This document shows positions 8,092-16,543 of a stretch of DNA of 57,898 nucleotides, piece after piece. Within the stretch, counting starts at the first letter, position 1; each line of letters opens with the position of its first letter. Both the position numbers and the translations under genes were made by a program. The notes beneath the pieces were generated by a model that was given only the letters and a program-made list of their open reading frames with translations, made no database searches and was not told the origin of the DNA. The DNA comes from Candidatus Peribacteraceae bacterium (GTDB lineage Bacteria > Patescibacteriota > Gracilibacteria > Peribacterales > Peribacteraceae): NCBI GenBank assembly GCA_028703835.1, contig JAQVMB010000001.1, forward strand, positions 79,455 through 137,352. The letters run 5' to 3'.

Positions 8092-8121
8092 TCAACCTAC
8101 AACCTACAAGCTACAACCTAC
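8092..8121. repeat. Right inverted repeat flanking the four-helix-bundle gene
   Basis: Composed of tandem CAACCTACAA / GCTACAACCTAC units, inverse complement of the repeat at 7660; further CATCCTA units continue to about 8135, where der ends. Confidence 0.8.
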
Positions 8122-8131
8122 ATCCTACATC

Positions 8132-9487
8132 CTACTCCCTGTCCCGCGGCCCCTTCGTGATCCACCGGACGGGCGTCCCTTCGAGCCCGAACGTCTCCCG
8201 CAGGCGGTTATCCAGGAAGCGCAGTTGGCTCAATTGCACGTGCTTCGGGTTCTTCACGAACAGGATGAACGTCGGCGGCGGGTCCTTCGCCTGGGTGATA
8301 TGCTTGGCGGAGGAGAGCGAGCTCATCGGTTTGCCGAAGATCTGGTCGCGCAGCCACGTGTGCAGTTCCTTCTCGGGAAGGCGGCGCGTCCGGTTGGCGT
8401 ACACCATGGTGACGAGGTTGAAGAGCTTCGGCAGGTTCTGGCGCGTGAGGGCGGAGACGGAGAGCACGGGCGCGTAGCGGCAGAACAGGAACGTGTCCTT
8501 CAGCTCTTCCAACTTCAACTCGCGTTCCTCCGTCGTGATGAGGTCGGTCTTGTTCAGCACCAGGATGATCCCTTTTCCCCCATCGACGGCGAGCCCCACG
8601 ATGTGCTTGTCCTGCTTGGAGATCGGCTGCGTGGCGTCCAGCACGATCACCGCGACGTCCGCGTCTTCGATGGCGCGGATGGTGCGGAGGAACGCGTACC
8701 CTTCGATGCCGCGGTCGCGGTGCGCGTGGCGTGCGAGGCCGGCCGTGTCCACGAAGAGGAACTCCTTGTCGTCGCGGCGGATGACCGTGTCGGTCACGTC
8801 CCGCGTGGTGCCGGGAACGGGCGAGACAAGGCGCGGGGATTCTTTGCGCTGCACGTCCGACATGAGCGCGTTGATGAGCGAGCTCTTGCCCACGTTGGGC
8901 TTCCCCACGAGCGCGATGCGCGGGATGCCCGCCTCCGCGGCCGGGCGCTCCTGCTTGTGGAACTGCAGCTTCACCAGTTCCCGTCCGACGGCTTGCCGGA
9001 TGTCCGCGGTGCCCACGTTGTTGAGGGCGCTGACGGGGATGATTGCTGAGCCGATGCCGAGCTCATGCAGGGCGCGCTCCGCTTCCTCCGCGATGTCCGG
9101 GTTGTCGCACTTCGTCGCGACGATGATGACCGGCACGTGGCGCTTGCGGCCCTTGCGCAGGATCTGCGCGATGGCGCGGTCGCTGGCGGTCAGTTCTTCC
9201 CGCGCGTTCACGGTGAAGAGGATCAGGTCCGCGTGGTGCACCGCCAGGAGTGATTGCTCATGCACGTCCTTCTCGAAGTCCTTGTCCTCCGTCCCGCCGC
9301 CCATCCCGCCCGTGTCGAGGAGGAGGTAATCGACGTCGTCCGTCTCGATGCGGCTGGCGATGTGGTCGCGGGTCGTGCCGGGCACGTCGCTCACGATGGC
9401 AACCCGCCGTTTCAGGAGGCTGTTGAAAAGCGTGGATTTGCCCGTATTGGGCCTGCCGATAATCGCGACGGTCGGGAGTTGAGCCAT
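8132..9487 (-). CDS. der: GTPase Der (EngA), ribosome biogenesis
   Basis: 451 residues with two complete GTPase domains in tandem: first G1 GRPNTGKS near the N-terminus with DTGG as G3, second G1 GKPNVGKS with DTAG; both have N-K/T-K-x-D-type G4 motifs (TKCD, NKTD). A C-terminal KH-like domain ends in RWITKGPRDRE. Der is an essential 50S-subunit assembly factor. A TTG two codons upstream (9493) is possible, but ATG 9487 (MAQLPTVAI) matches the family start and lies 8 nt from a TACACT -10. It probably follows the unknown gene at 9552-10268 on the same strand. Confidence 0.95.
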   Translation of the reverse strand: MAQLPTVAIIGRPNTGKSTLFNSLLKRRVAIVSDVPGTTRDHIASRIETDDVDYLLLDTGGMGGGTEDKDFEKDVHEQSLLAVHHADLILFTVNAREELTASDRAIAQILRKGRKRHVPVIIVATKCDNPDIAEEAERALHELGIGSAIIPVSALNNVGTADIRQAVGRELVKLQFHKQERPAAEAGIPRIALVGKPNVGKSSLINALMSDVQRKESPRLVSPVPGTTRDVTDTVIRRDDKEFLFVDTAGLARHAHRDRGIEGYAFLRTIRAIEDADVAVIVLDATQPISKQDKHIVGLAVDGGKGIILVLNKTDLITTEERELKLEELKDTFLFCRYAPVLSVSALTRQNLPKLFNLVTMVYANRTRRLPEKELHTWLRDQIFGKPMSSLSSAKHITQAKDPPPTFILFVKNPKHVQLSQLRFLDNRLRETFGLEGTPVRWITKGPRDRE

Positions 9488-9495
9488 GTGCAAGG

Positions 9496-9501
9496 AGTGT
9501 A
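9496..9501 (-). promoter_or_regulatory. Probable -10 of der
   Basis: TACACT on the minus strand, 8 nt before the ATG; no convincing -35. Confidence 0.4.
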
Positions 9502-9551
9502 TCGGTCTTGGGGTACGGGGTCATCACGGATTCCTCTCAGGCATGCGGCGG

Positions 9552-10268
9552 TCAGGCTGCCGTCTGATCACCGGAAGAAGACCTCAGCACTTTCTCCAGC
9601 ATAGCCAGAATTGCATTCGTCGTTTGCAGCAAATTTCGATCTTGTTCGTCCAATACTTTCGCGGCTGCGTGCAGCTTTTCGTCGTATTCCCTGTCCGTTG
9701 CTCCCGCCAGCTGGTCGCGGAAAGTACCCGTCGTTTTCCTGATCTTTTCGTCGGCGGCGGGCAGCGGATCTTCGGGCATGCACGCCGTGTCCGCGGCATC
9801 GGGAGTCATTGCCAGGCGATGTGCTTCCGTTTCCTTCCGTTTTCCCAACGTATGCAGGAATGCGCGAACGTCCTCCAAATACTTTGCCGGGTCAGGGGAG
9901 TTCTCCTGACCGAACTGCACCTGTGCCAAGGGGGATGTGCCGGCGATCTGATCCAGCTGTTCCCGCACTGTGACGGCGAACGTGAACAGGGTGCCTTGCC
10001 CGTCCGGATCCGTGAGTCTGTCATCGATGTTCATTGCCAACATCGCGCACGCATCAGCATCCTCAAGCATGCTGTCCAACCGTTCCGATTGCGAGGGCGA
10101 CGCATCGCAAAATGAAGGGCCGGCGAGGGCATTCCGCGCAACGATGGCATCCCGAAGAGCCGCGCCGGCTTCATGTATTTTCTGAAGCTCATTCCTCTCG
10201 CTCTCCGGCCGCACGCCTTCGCGGTCGTACAGTGAGAAACAAGGAGCCATGATATTTGGCGTTTCCAT
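9552..10268 (-). CDS. Uncharacterised acidic helical protein
   Basis: 238 residues from ATG 10268 (METPNIMAP). The start is chosen because a TTGACA/TATTGT promoter ends 8 nt upstream; the longer frame would run through that promoter. The protein is predicted mostly helical, acidic in its middle, without signal peptide or membrane segment, and ends in a helix rich in Leu and Asn. I recognise no domain. It precedes der in the same direction and diverges from leuS, whose promoter lies ~60 nt away. Confidence 0.6.
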   Translation of the reverse strand: METPNIMAPCFSLYDREGVRPESERNELQKIHEAGAALRDAIVARNALAGPSFCDASPSQSERLDSMLEDADACAMLAMNIDDRLTDPDGQGTLFTFAVTVREQLDQIAGTSPLAQVQFGQENSPDPAKYLEDVRAFLHTLGKRKETEAHRLAMTPDAADTACMPEDPLPAADEKIRKTTGTFRDQLAGATDREYDEKLHAAAKVLDEQDRNLLQTTNAILAMLEKVLRSSSGDQTAA

Positions 10269-10276
10269 GGTTAGAT

Positions 10277-10306
10277 ACAATATTATACATAATACAGTTT
10301 TGTCAA
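10277..10306 (-). promoter_or_regulatory. Promoter of the unknown gene upstream of der
   Basis: Consensus TTGACA (10306-10301), 18-nt spacer, TATTGT (10282-10277) on the minus strand; ATG 8 nt later. The surrounding region is strongly A/T-rich. Confidence 0.65.
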
Positions 10307-10339
10307 TATTTATTGCAGCGGCGACGGAGAAGTGGGGAA

Positions 10340-10368
10340 TTGTCGTAGTGAAGCGGAGATCGTATAGT
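10340..10368 (+). promoter_or_regulatory. leuS promoter
   Basis: TTGTCG (10340-10345), 17-nt spacer, TATAGT (10363-10368); ATG 6 nt downstream, so leaderless. Divergent from the promoter at 10277-10306. Confidence 0.6.
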
Positions 10369-10374
10369 GCCCGT

Positions 10375-12762
10375 ATGACCAATACCTACGATCCGACCTC
10401 CGTCGAAGCCAAGTGGCAGAAGAAGTGGGAGGAAGCCAAAGCATTCAACACCGATCTGAAGAAAGCGAAGGACCCGTTTTACGGACTCGTCATGTTCCCG
10501 TATCCCTCGGGCGACAAGCTGCATGTGGGGCACTGGTACAACTTCGCGCCCGCGGACAGCTACTTCCGCTGGCAGCGCATGAAGGGGCACGACACGTTCA
10601 CGCCCATGGGCTTCGACGCGTTCGGCCTCCCCGCGGAAAACTACGCCATCAAGACAGGTGTTCCCCCGGCGGAGTCGATCAAGAAGAACGTGGCAACCAT
10701 GATCACGCAGCTCAAGCGCATGGGCTGCATGTACGACTGGGAAAAGACGGTGAACACGTCGGATCCCGAATACTACCGGTGGACGCAGTGGCTCTTCCTG
10801 CAGATGTTCGATCACGATCTCGCGTATAAGAAGGAAGCGAGCGTCAACTGGTGTCCCAACTGCCAGACGGTGTTGGCGAACGAGCAGGTTGCGGACGGTC
10901 ATTGCGAGCGATGCGGCACGGAAGTCATCCAGAAAAAGTTGAACCAGTGGTTCTGGAAGACGACGCAGTACGCGCAGCGTCTGCTCGACGGCTTGGACAA
11001 GCTGGAGTGGCCGGAGAAGACGAAGCTGATGCAGGCGAACTGGATCGGCCGCAGCGAAGGAGCCGAGATCACATTCGCGCTCACGGGACATGATGAAACC
11101 GTCAAGGTCTACACCACGCGCCCGGACACGCTCTTCGGCGTCACGTACATGGTCTTGGCGCCGGAACATCCGCTCGTCGATGTGCTGACGGAGGAGCACC
11201 ATCGCGGCGCGGTGGAGGCGTACAAGAAAGAAGTGGCGAAGAAGACGGAACTCCAGCGGACGGACTTGAACAAGGAGAAGAGCGGTGTGCCGCTCGGGTC
11301 ATTCGCCGTCAATCCTGCAACGAACGAACGCATTCCGATCTGGATTGCTGATTACGTGCTCGCGCAGTACGGGACGGGCGCCGTGATGGCAGTGCCGGCG
11401 CATGACGAACGCGATTATGACTTCGCAAAGAAGCATGATCTGCCGATGAAGGAAGTCGTGAAGGGGGGCGATGTGTCGCAGGCTGCTTTCGCGGAAGAAG
11501 GCGTTGCGATGCAGTCGCAATTCCTCGATGGGCTGCGGACGCCGGAAGCGAAGAAGAAGATCATTGCCTGGCTGGAAGACGAAGAGAAGGGCAGGGGAGT
11601 GGTGCAGTTCAGGTTGAAAGACTGGCTCGTCTCCCGCCAGCGCTACTGGGGCGCGCCGATTCCGATCGTCTACGATCCCGAAGGCAGGCCGCACCCCGTT
11701 CCCGAGAAGCACCTGCCGTGGCTGCTGCCGACCGATGTGGAGTTCAAGCCCACGGGCAAGTCGCCGCTTACCGAGAGCAAGGAATTCGTCGAGCGCACGG
11801 AGAAGATCTTCGGCAAGGGCTGGACGCCGGAGTACGACACGATGGACACATTCGTTTGTTCCAGCTTCTACTATCTGCGCTACCTCATGCAGGGCGATCC
11901 CAAGAAATTCGTGGATCCCACGCTCGAGAAGAAATGGATGCCCGTCTCGATGTACATCGGCGGGCCGGAGCATGCCACCATGCATTTGATTTACGCCCGC
12001 TTCGTCATGATGGCGCTCAGTGACTTCGGCATCGTGTCGCACGAGGAGCCGTTCGAGCGGCTGGTACACCAGGGCCTCATCACGAACGGCGGCGCGAAGA
12101 TGAGCAAGAGCAAAGGCAACGTCGTCAGTCCCGATTCCTTCGTGGACCGCCACGGCGCGGACGTGTTCCGCATGTACCTGATGTTCATGGGACCGTTCAC
12201 GGACGGCGGCGACTGGAGCGACACGGGTATCAAGGGCATCGATCGTTTCGTGCAGCGCGTGTGGGGACTGTTCGGCGAGAAGCCGGTGAAGGGCGCGGAT
12301 GACGACGCCACCGTCGTTGCCGTGCTGCACAAGACCATCAAGCGCGTCACGGAGTCCGTCGCCGCGTTCCGGTTCAACACCGCCATCGCCGCGCTCATGG
12401 AATTCCTCAACGCCGTGGAGGGAAAGGCGCATTCCCTCACCACTGCGCGGACGTTCACGCGGCTCCTCGCTCCGCTCGCGCCGCATTTGGCGGAAGAGCT
12501 CTGGCATGCGATGGGCGGCAAGGACTTCGTCATCGACCAGCCGTGGCCGGAGTACGAGGCGAAGTATCTCCTCTCCGACACGCTCACCGTCGTCGTGCAG
12601 GTCAACGGCAAGTTGCGCGGGAACATCGTCGTGCCCTCCGATGCCCCCGAAGCCGACGTGATCGCCCGGGCGAAGGAAGACGAGAACGTGAAGAAATTCC
12701 TGACGGGGCCGATCAAGAAGGAGATTTACGTCAAAGGAAGACTCGTGAATCTCGTGGTTTGA
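10375..12762 (+). CDS. leuS: Leucyl-tRNA synthetase
   Basis: 795 residues, compact for a bacterial LeuRS (usually ~860). Class I signatures are present: HVGH at about residue 50 following FPYPSG, and KMSKS near residue 575. A zinc-type cluster, CPNC...CERC, lies in the first third. A CP1 editing domain is present (TRPDTLFG, the conserved Thr-rich editing motif, and YGTGAVMAVPAHDERD). The C-terminal domain ends with VQVNGKLRG and KEIYVKGRLVNLVV. The start at 10375 gives the normal N-terminus (YDPTSVEAKWQ) and lies 6 nt after the -10. It charges tRNA-Leu in the cytoplasm. It ends 63 nt from a convergent gene with no clear terminator. Confidence 0.97.
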   Translation: MTNTYDPTSVEAKWQKKWEEAKAFNTDLKKAKDPFYGLVMFPYPSGDKLHVGHWYNFAPADSYFRWQRMKGHDTFTPMGFDAFGLPAENYAIKTGVPPAESIKKNVATMITQLKRMGCMYDWEKTVNTSDPEYYRWTQWLFLQMFDHDLAYKKEASVNWCPNCQTVLANEQVADGHCERCGTEVIQKKLNQWFWKTTQYAQRLLDGLDKLEWPEKTKLMQANWIGRSEGAEITFALTGHDETVKVYTTRPDTLFGVTYMVLAPEHPLVDVLTEEHHRGAVEAYKKEVAKKTELQRTDLNKEKSGVPLGSFAVNPATNERIPIWIADYVLAQYGTGAVMAVPAHDERDYDFAKKHDLPMKEVVKGGDVSQAAFAEEGVAMQSQFLDGLRTPEAKKKIIAWLEDEEKGRGVVQFRLKDWLVSRQRYWGAPIPIVYDPEGRPHPVPEKHLPWLLPTDVEFKPTGKSPLTESKEFVERTEKIFGKGWTPEYDTMDTFVCSSFYYLRYLMQGDPKKFVDPTLEKKWMPVSMYIGGPEHATMHLIYARFVMMALSDFGIVSHEEPFERLVHQGLITNGGAKMSKSKGNVVSPDSFVDRHGADVFRMYLMFMGPFTDGGDWSDTGIKGIDRFVQRVWGLFGEKPVKGADDDATVVAVLHKTIKRVTESVAAFRFNTAIAALMEFLNAVEGKAHSLTTARTFTRLLAPLAPHLAEELWHAMGGKDFVIDQPWPEYEAKYLLSDTLTVVVQVNGKLRGNIVVPSDAPEADVIARAKEDENVKKFLTGPIKKEIYVKGRLVNLVV

Positions 12763-12825
12763 CCAGATCGGAACTTGCCCTGAGCGAGGCCGAAGGCCGA
12801 GAGGAAGAATCGTGAGACGACCCTC

Positions 12826-13482
12826 CTACGCCCGTGATTGCAGTAAAAATGCAGTGCGCAATCCGAGCGAGTCCAAGGACTCTTGCTGCATGATGTCGAA
12901 CGAAGCGTCTTCCAGCAGGGATCGGAGGGAATCGGCCGTGTGGCGCGTGCGGGCGGCGACGAACGCGTCCTCGCCCATGCGCTTTTGCCACCGGCGTTCC
13001 GAAGCGGAGTTGAGGAGCGCCAGCGTTTCCTCCCTGCTTCTGCCCCTCATCGTGTAGTCCACGACGGAGAAGAGTGCGCGCCGATGGTACTCTTGCAGCA
13101 GCAGGAGGGTGAGGGCGGGATCTTCGTTGCCCAGGCAGCAAAGGACGTACGAGAGGTTGACGAGGTCGAACGGGGGCATGGGATAGCCGTACACTTCATG
13201 CGCCTGCGCGATGCGGACGTGGGCATCGCGGGGAAAGTGAATGGGGACGTCGGGTTTGTCGAAGAGCGCCAAGCGTCCGCGGTTCGTCAGGATGCTTTGG
13301 AAGATGATACGGCTCACGCCGTTCTCGCCCGTGCCGAAATCCAGCACCTCGACGGGGTCGTTCTGTCGGGCGGGGCGACGATTGTCGGGGATCGCTGCGA
13401 GCGATTCCTCGTAGAAGTTTCCCAATGTTCCGTATGCACCGAATGCATCTCCCGACGATGTGGAAAGCGTAATAGTATTCAC
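12826..13482 (-). CDS. Putative SAM-dependent methyltransferase
   Basis: 218 residues from GTG 13482, chosen because TTGACG-17-TATTAT ends 6 nt upstream; a TTG at 13497 would lie within the promoter. A class I methyltransferase-like motif I, VLDFGTGENG, is followed by an acidic residue after the second strand (ALFDKPD) and a motif resembling post-II (FDLVNLSYVLCCLGNEDP). The substrate cannot be told; the fold assignment rests on these motifs only. It is convergent with leuS. The gene upstream on the same strand (13541-13996) ends 58 nt away. Confidence 0.55.
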   Translation of the reverse strand: MNTITLSTSSGDAFGAYGTLGNFYEESLAAIPDNRRPARQNDPVEVLDFGTGENGVSRIIFQSILTNRGRLALFDKPDVPIHFPRDAHVRIAQAHEVYGYPMPPFDLVNLSYVLCCLGNEDPALTLLLLQEYHRRALFSVVDYTMRGRSREETLALLNSASERRWQKRMGEDAFVAARTRHTADSLRSLLEDASFDIMQQESLDSLGLRTAFLLQSRA

Positions 13483-13488
13483 ATAACA

Positions 13489-13517
13489 ATAATACAATTA
13501 TGCAAGTATCTCGTCAA
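13489..13517 (-). promoter_or_regulatory. Promoter of the putative methyltransferase
   Basis: TTGACG (13517-13512), 17-nt spacer, TATTAT (13494-13489), minus strand; GTG start 6 nt downstream. Confidence 0.65.
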
Positions 13518-13540
13518 ACGATCGGTGCCACGGACTATTA

Positions 13541-13996
13541 TCAATTCTGTGAAGTATCGATGCCCAATGCCTTCAATTTTCTGCAGATCTCCCGCTGCAA
13601 TTGATGCAGCAGCAACACGCGGTCTCGAAGATTGAACGGCGTCGCGATCGCGAGTTGCCGGAACAATCCGAGCGTCTCTTCGTTGTTGACTTGGTCATGG
13701 AGGAGACTGAGTTCCGGATCGGCATGGTCGCAGCGATGAGTGCAGAGATCAAAGATATTCCGCTTGTCTTCCAGGATCGCACGGACCAGCGCCCGCACGT
13801 CTTCGCGGCCATGCAATGTCAACGCTTCGGAGAAGAGGGCGTCGTGCAGCCGGTGGATGCGTTGTTCGATGGAATCGAGGGCGCGTCCCAAGGCCGATCG
13901 CAGCGCTTCCGGTTTCCGCCTTCGGGCGAAACGCTCGAGCATGTTTGCCGCCGCTCCTTCGAGGGCCGGTGTTTCCGGAGACAGGGCGGTTGCCAT
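13541..13996 (-). CDS. Uncharacterised helical protein
   Basis: 151 residues from ATG 13996 (MATALSPETPALEG); an in-frame ATG at 14035 would add 13 residues. A TTGTCA/TACGTT pair precedes ATG 13996 with a 10-nt gap, favouring the shorter form. It is almost entirely alpha-helical and rich in Leu, Arg and Ala, with no signal peptide or known motif; a His/Cys cluster (DLCTHRCDHAD) is the only distinctive feature and might bind metal. It diverges from the RNA methyltransferase gene. Function unknown. Confidence 0.5.
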   Translation of the reverse strand: MATALSPETPALEGAAANMLERFARRRKPEALRSALGRALDSIEQRIHRLHDALFSEALTLHGREDVRALVRAILEDKRNIFDLCTHRCDHADPELSLLHDQVNNEETLGLFRQLAIATPFNLRDRVLLLHQLQREICRKLKALGIDTSQN

Positions 13997-14064
13997 GGTG
14001 GCGGGCAACGTATCGGAAGATGCGTCCCGTGACAAAATCTTCTTCGCGCATGTCCGGTTTCTTG

Positions 14065-14070
14065 TATCCT
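14065..14070 (+). promoter_or_regulatory. Probable -10 of the NSUN-type methyltransferase
   Basis: TATCCT 9 nt before ATG 14080; -35 not convincing. The same hexamer occurs before the CPBP gene. Confidence 0.4.
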
Positions 14071-14079
14071 GCAGTGGAT

Positions 14080-15549
14080 ATGTCCGCCTCGCATGATTCT
14101 CCTTTGCTCCGGGCCCTCGACCGCTACGCCGCTTTCACGGATCTTTCCGCGTTGAAGGAGGCCAGCCTGAAGCCGCTGCGCAAGTCCAAGCGCATCAATA
14201 CGCTGAAGACCAATGCTGATGCCTTCCTGTCGTGGGCGAAGGAGCGGGGATGGCAGCTCGAGCCCGTACCGTGGTGCAACGAAGGATATTTCATTGACCG
14301 GGAAGACCGCGAAGTGGCGCTCGGCAAAGACCTGCTGCACCTGCTCGGCCACACGTACATGCAGGAGGCCGCGAGCATGTTGCCCGTGGAATTGCTGGAC
14401 CCGCAGCCGGGCGAGACGGTGCTGGACATGAGCGCGGCGCCCGGCAGCAAGACCACGCAGATCGCGGCGAAGATGCAGGGGAAAGGGGTGATCATCGCCA
14501 ATGACGTGCAGGAGAAGAGGTTGTGGACGCTCAAAGCCGCGCTCCATCGCTGCGGCGCGTCCAATGTGATCGTCACGAAGAAGGTGGGCCAGTGGTTCGC
14601 CCGGCAGATGACGGAGCGTTTCGACCGCGTGCTCTGCGACGCGCCGTGCACCGCGCAGGGGACGGTCCGCAAGGATTCCGATGCGCTCCTCTACAGCTCG
14701 CTGGAGAACGTGGGGAAGATGGCGCGGCTGCAGCGCGAGTTGCTGGAGGCGGCGGTGGATGCGGCGAAGGTCGGCGGCACCGTCGTGTACTCCACGTGCA
14801 CGCTCTCGCCCGAGGAGAACGAAGCCGTCGTCGGTTCTGTGTTGGAGAAGTATCGGGGACGGCTGGAAGTCGTTGATCCGCACGAGCGAATGCATCATGC
14901 AGAATGGAAAATGGAACAAGCGATTGAGAATTCACTTCGTGTGCAGCAGGCGGTTGCGAAGGAACAGAATTCTCCATTATCAATTATCAATTCTCCATTA
15001 ATCCGTCTCTGGCCCCAGACGTTCGACACGGAAGGGTTCTTCGTCGCCGCCCTGCGCAAGACCGCGCCCACGCGCGCAGCGGAGCCGTTGGATGCCGTCC
15101 GGTTCCAGGAGGAACGCTTGCCGCGTTCCCGCCAGAAGCAGGTGGGGGAACACTTCGCGGACAAGTATGGGACGACCTTCCTGCGCGAGGGGGACCGTCT
15201 CTTCGAGCGCGCATCGCAGGTGATCCTGTCCACGGAAGAAGTGAGCGAATTCCGGCTTCCCGTGCAGAACTACGCACTCGGGATCCCGTTTGCACGGCGC
15301 ATCGAAGAGAACCGCTTCCGCATCGACCACGACACGGCCACGCTGCGCGGCGGCGACGCAACCATGAATGTCCTGGATGCGGATGATGCGCTCCTTGCGC
15401 TCCTGCTGGACGGCAAGGACGGCGCCTGCGATCCGCAGTTCCGCGGCGACGTGCTCCTGCGCTACCGGGACATGATCATCGGCACGAGCCTGGCGAAGGA
15501 AGGGAAGCTCTTCAATCGTCTGCCGAGGTGGATCGTGTTGAAGTCATGA
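14080..15549 (+). CDS. NOL1/NOP2/Sun (RsmB/RsmF-type) rRNA cytosine-C5 methyltransferase
   Basis: 489 residues. The catalytic core is complete: SAM motif I DMSAAPGSKTTQIA, motif IV DAPCTAQGTV with the release Cys, and motif VI YSTCTLSPEENEAVV with the nucleophilic Cys of the TC pair. The C-terminal ~170 residues resemble the PUA-like RNA-binding region of RsmF. These enzymes make m5C in 16S rRNA or tRNA. The start (MSASHDSPLLRALDRY) fits the family and a nearby -10. Between the motif VI region and the conserved TEGFFVAAL strand there is an extra stretch (about 14898-15002) whose DNA is an AT-rich palindrome-type repeat in frame. The core should still fold. Confidence 0.85.
   Translation: MSASHDSPLLRALDRYAAFTDLSALKEASLKPLRKSKRINTLKTNADAFLSWAKERGWQLEPVPWCNEGYFIDREDREVALGKDLLHLLGHTYMQEAASMLPVELLDPQPGETVLDMSAAPGSKTTQIAAKMQGKGVIIANDVQEKRLWTLKAALHRCGASNVIVTKKVGQWFARQMTERFDRVLCDAPCTAQGTVRKDSDALLYSSLENVGKMARLQRELLEAAVDAAKVGGTVVYSTCTLSPEENEAVVGSVLEKYRGRLEVVDPHERMHHAEWKMEQAIENSLRVQQAVAKEQNSPLSIINSPLIRLWPQTFDTEGFFVAALRKTAPTRAAEPLDAVRFQEERLPRSRQKQVGEHFADKYGTTFLREGDRLFERASQVILSTEEVSEFRLPVQNYALGIPFARRIEENRFRIDHDTATLRGGDATMNVLDADDALLALLLDGKDGACDPQFRGDVLLRYRDMIIGTSLAKEGKLFNRLPRWIVLKS
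14898..15002 (+). repeat. AT-rich repeat embedded in frame in the NSUN-type gene
   Basis: The segment contains GAATGGAAAATGG near its left end and CTCCATTATCAATTATCAAT plus TCTCCATTA at its right end, resembling the intergenic A/T palindromes (compare 5872). It codes for a polar, Gln/Asn/Ile-rich linker (KEQNSPLSIINSPLI) unlike the rest of the protein. Codon composition drops abruptly in GC here. Confidence 0.55.
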
Positions 15550-15644
15550 AGCTGCGCACCGTCGGTAACACCCATCCGATCCCGTATCAGAATGGAATGT
15601 CATTTGCATGACAACCGATTCTGACGGACGGCAAAAGCCGTTTC

Positions 15645-15653
15645 TGCTATCCT
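15645..15653 (+). promoter_or_regulatory. Extended -10 of the CPBP protease gene
   Basis: TGCTATCCT, 8 nt before ATG 15662; no clear -35. Confidence 0.45.
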
Positions 15654-15661
15654 GTGCGGTC

Positions 15662-16429
15662 ATGAAGCATTTTAACCTCAAACTCTACGTTACGCTCCTC
15701 CTTGCGGGGGTCGCGGGTGCGGCGGCGGTGCTGCCGTACGTCTTCACCACCAGCGGCTTTGCGCTGGCCGCGGACGCGCAGCTGGCGGGCGTCGCGGCGC
15801 TGCAGTTGCTGCAGGCGACCGTGCTGCTCGCGGTGGCCGTCTTCCTCGGGACGCTCTTTTACAAAGAAGCGGGCCTCTCGGTGCCGTACGTCGAAGCGCT
15901 GCTCGCCGGCAAGAAGCGGCCGGCGGGATTCTGGAAAACCGCGGGCGTCGCCCTCCTCGCGGGCGTCGCGGTGAGCCTCGTCGTCATCTTCGCGGACGCC
16001 GTGCTGTTCGGCACCGCCATCGGCTCCAGCCTGAGCCGCAGCACGCAGGCTCCCGTGTGGCAGCGTCTCCTAGCGACGCTCTACGGCGGCGTCGACGAGG
16101 AGCTCCTCATGCGCTTCTTCCTCATGACGGTGCTGGCGTGGCTCCTGCTGCGCGCGTGGAAGGACAAGAAGAAAACGGCGATGCGCATGTGGACGAGCAT
16201 CGTCCTCACGGCGCTGATCTTCGGCGCGGGGCACCTTCCGTTCACGGCGTCCGTCGTGTCCCTCACGTGGATCATCGTCATCCGCGCGCTCCTGCTCAAC
16301 GGCATCGGGGGCGCAGTCTTCGGCTGGCTCTTCTGGAAGAGGGGATTGGAGTCCGCCATGATCGCCCACTTCGCCGCGGACGTGGTCTTGCTCATTCTGC
16401 TGCCGCTGGTCGTGCCGGCGATCGGATGA
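15662..16429 (+). CDS. CPBP-family intramembrane metalloprotease (CAAX/Abi type)
   Basis: 255 residues with about six to seven membrane helices. The three metal-site motifs are present in order: VDEELLMRFF (the EExxxR motif), FGAGHLPF (first His), and MIAHFAADV (second His). Family members cleave substrates inside the membrane (CAAX processing, bacteriocin maturation or self-immunity). The start at 15662 (MKHFNLKLYV) was preferred over 15608 because the -10 lies at 15648 and the longer version adds a non-membrane leader. The substrate is unknown and no bacteriocin gene is beside it. Confidence 0.85.
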   Translation: MKHFNLKLYVTLLLAGVAGAAAVLPYVFTTSGFALAADAQLAGVAALQLLQATVLLAVAVFLGTLFYKEAGLSVPYVEALLAGKKRPAGFWKTAGVALLAGVAVSLVVIFADAVLFGTAIGSSLSRSTQAPVWQRLLATLYGGVDEELLMRFFLMTVLAWLLLRAWKDKKKTAMRMWTSIVLTALIFGAGHLPFTASVVSLTWIIVIRALLLNGIGGAVFGWLFWKRGLESAMIAHFAADVVLLILLPLVVPAIG

Positions 16430-16543
16430 GGAGTCATCGATAATCTCCCGAAATTGATGCTCATGATTGCGCAGGCTGATGCGGGAATTTCAAGAGGGTA
16501 TGGACAGAATGAATATTTGTACACTTGACCGCTATTTCATCCT

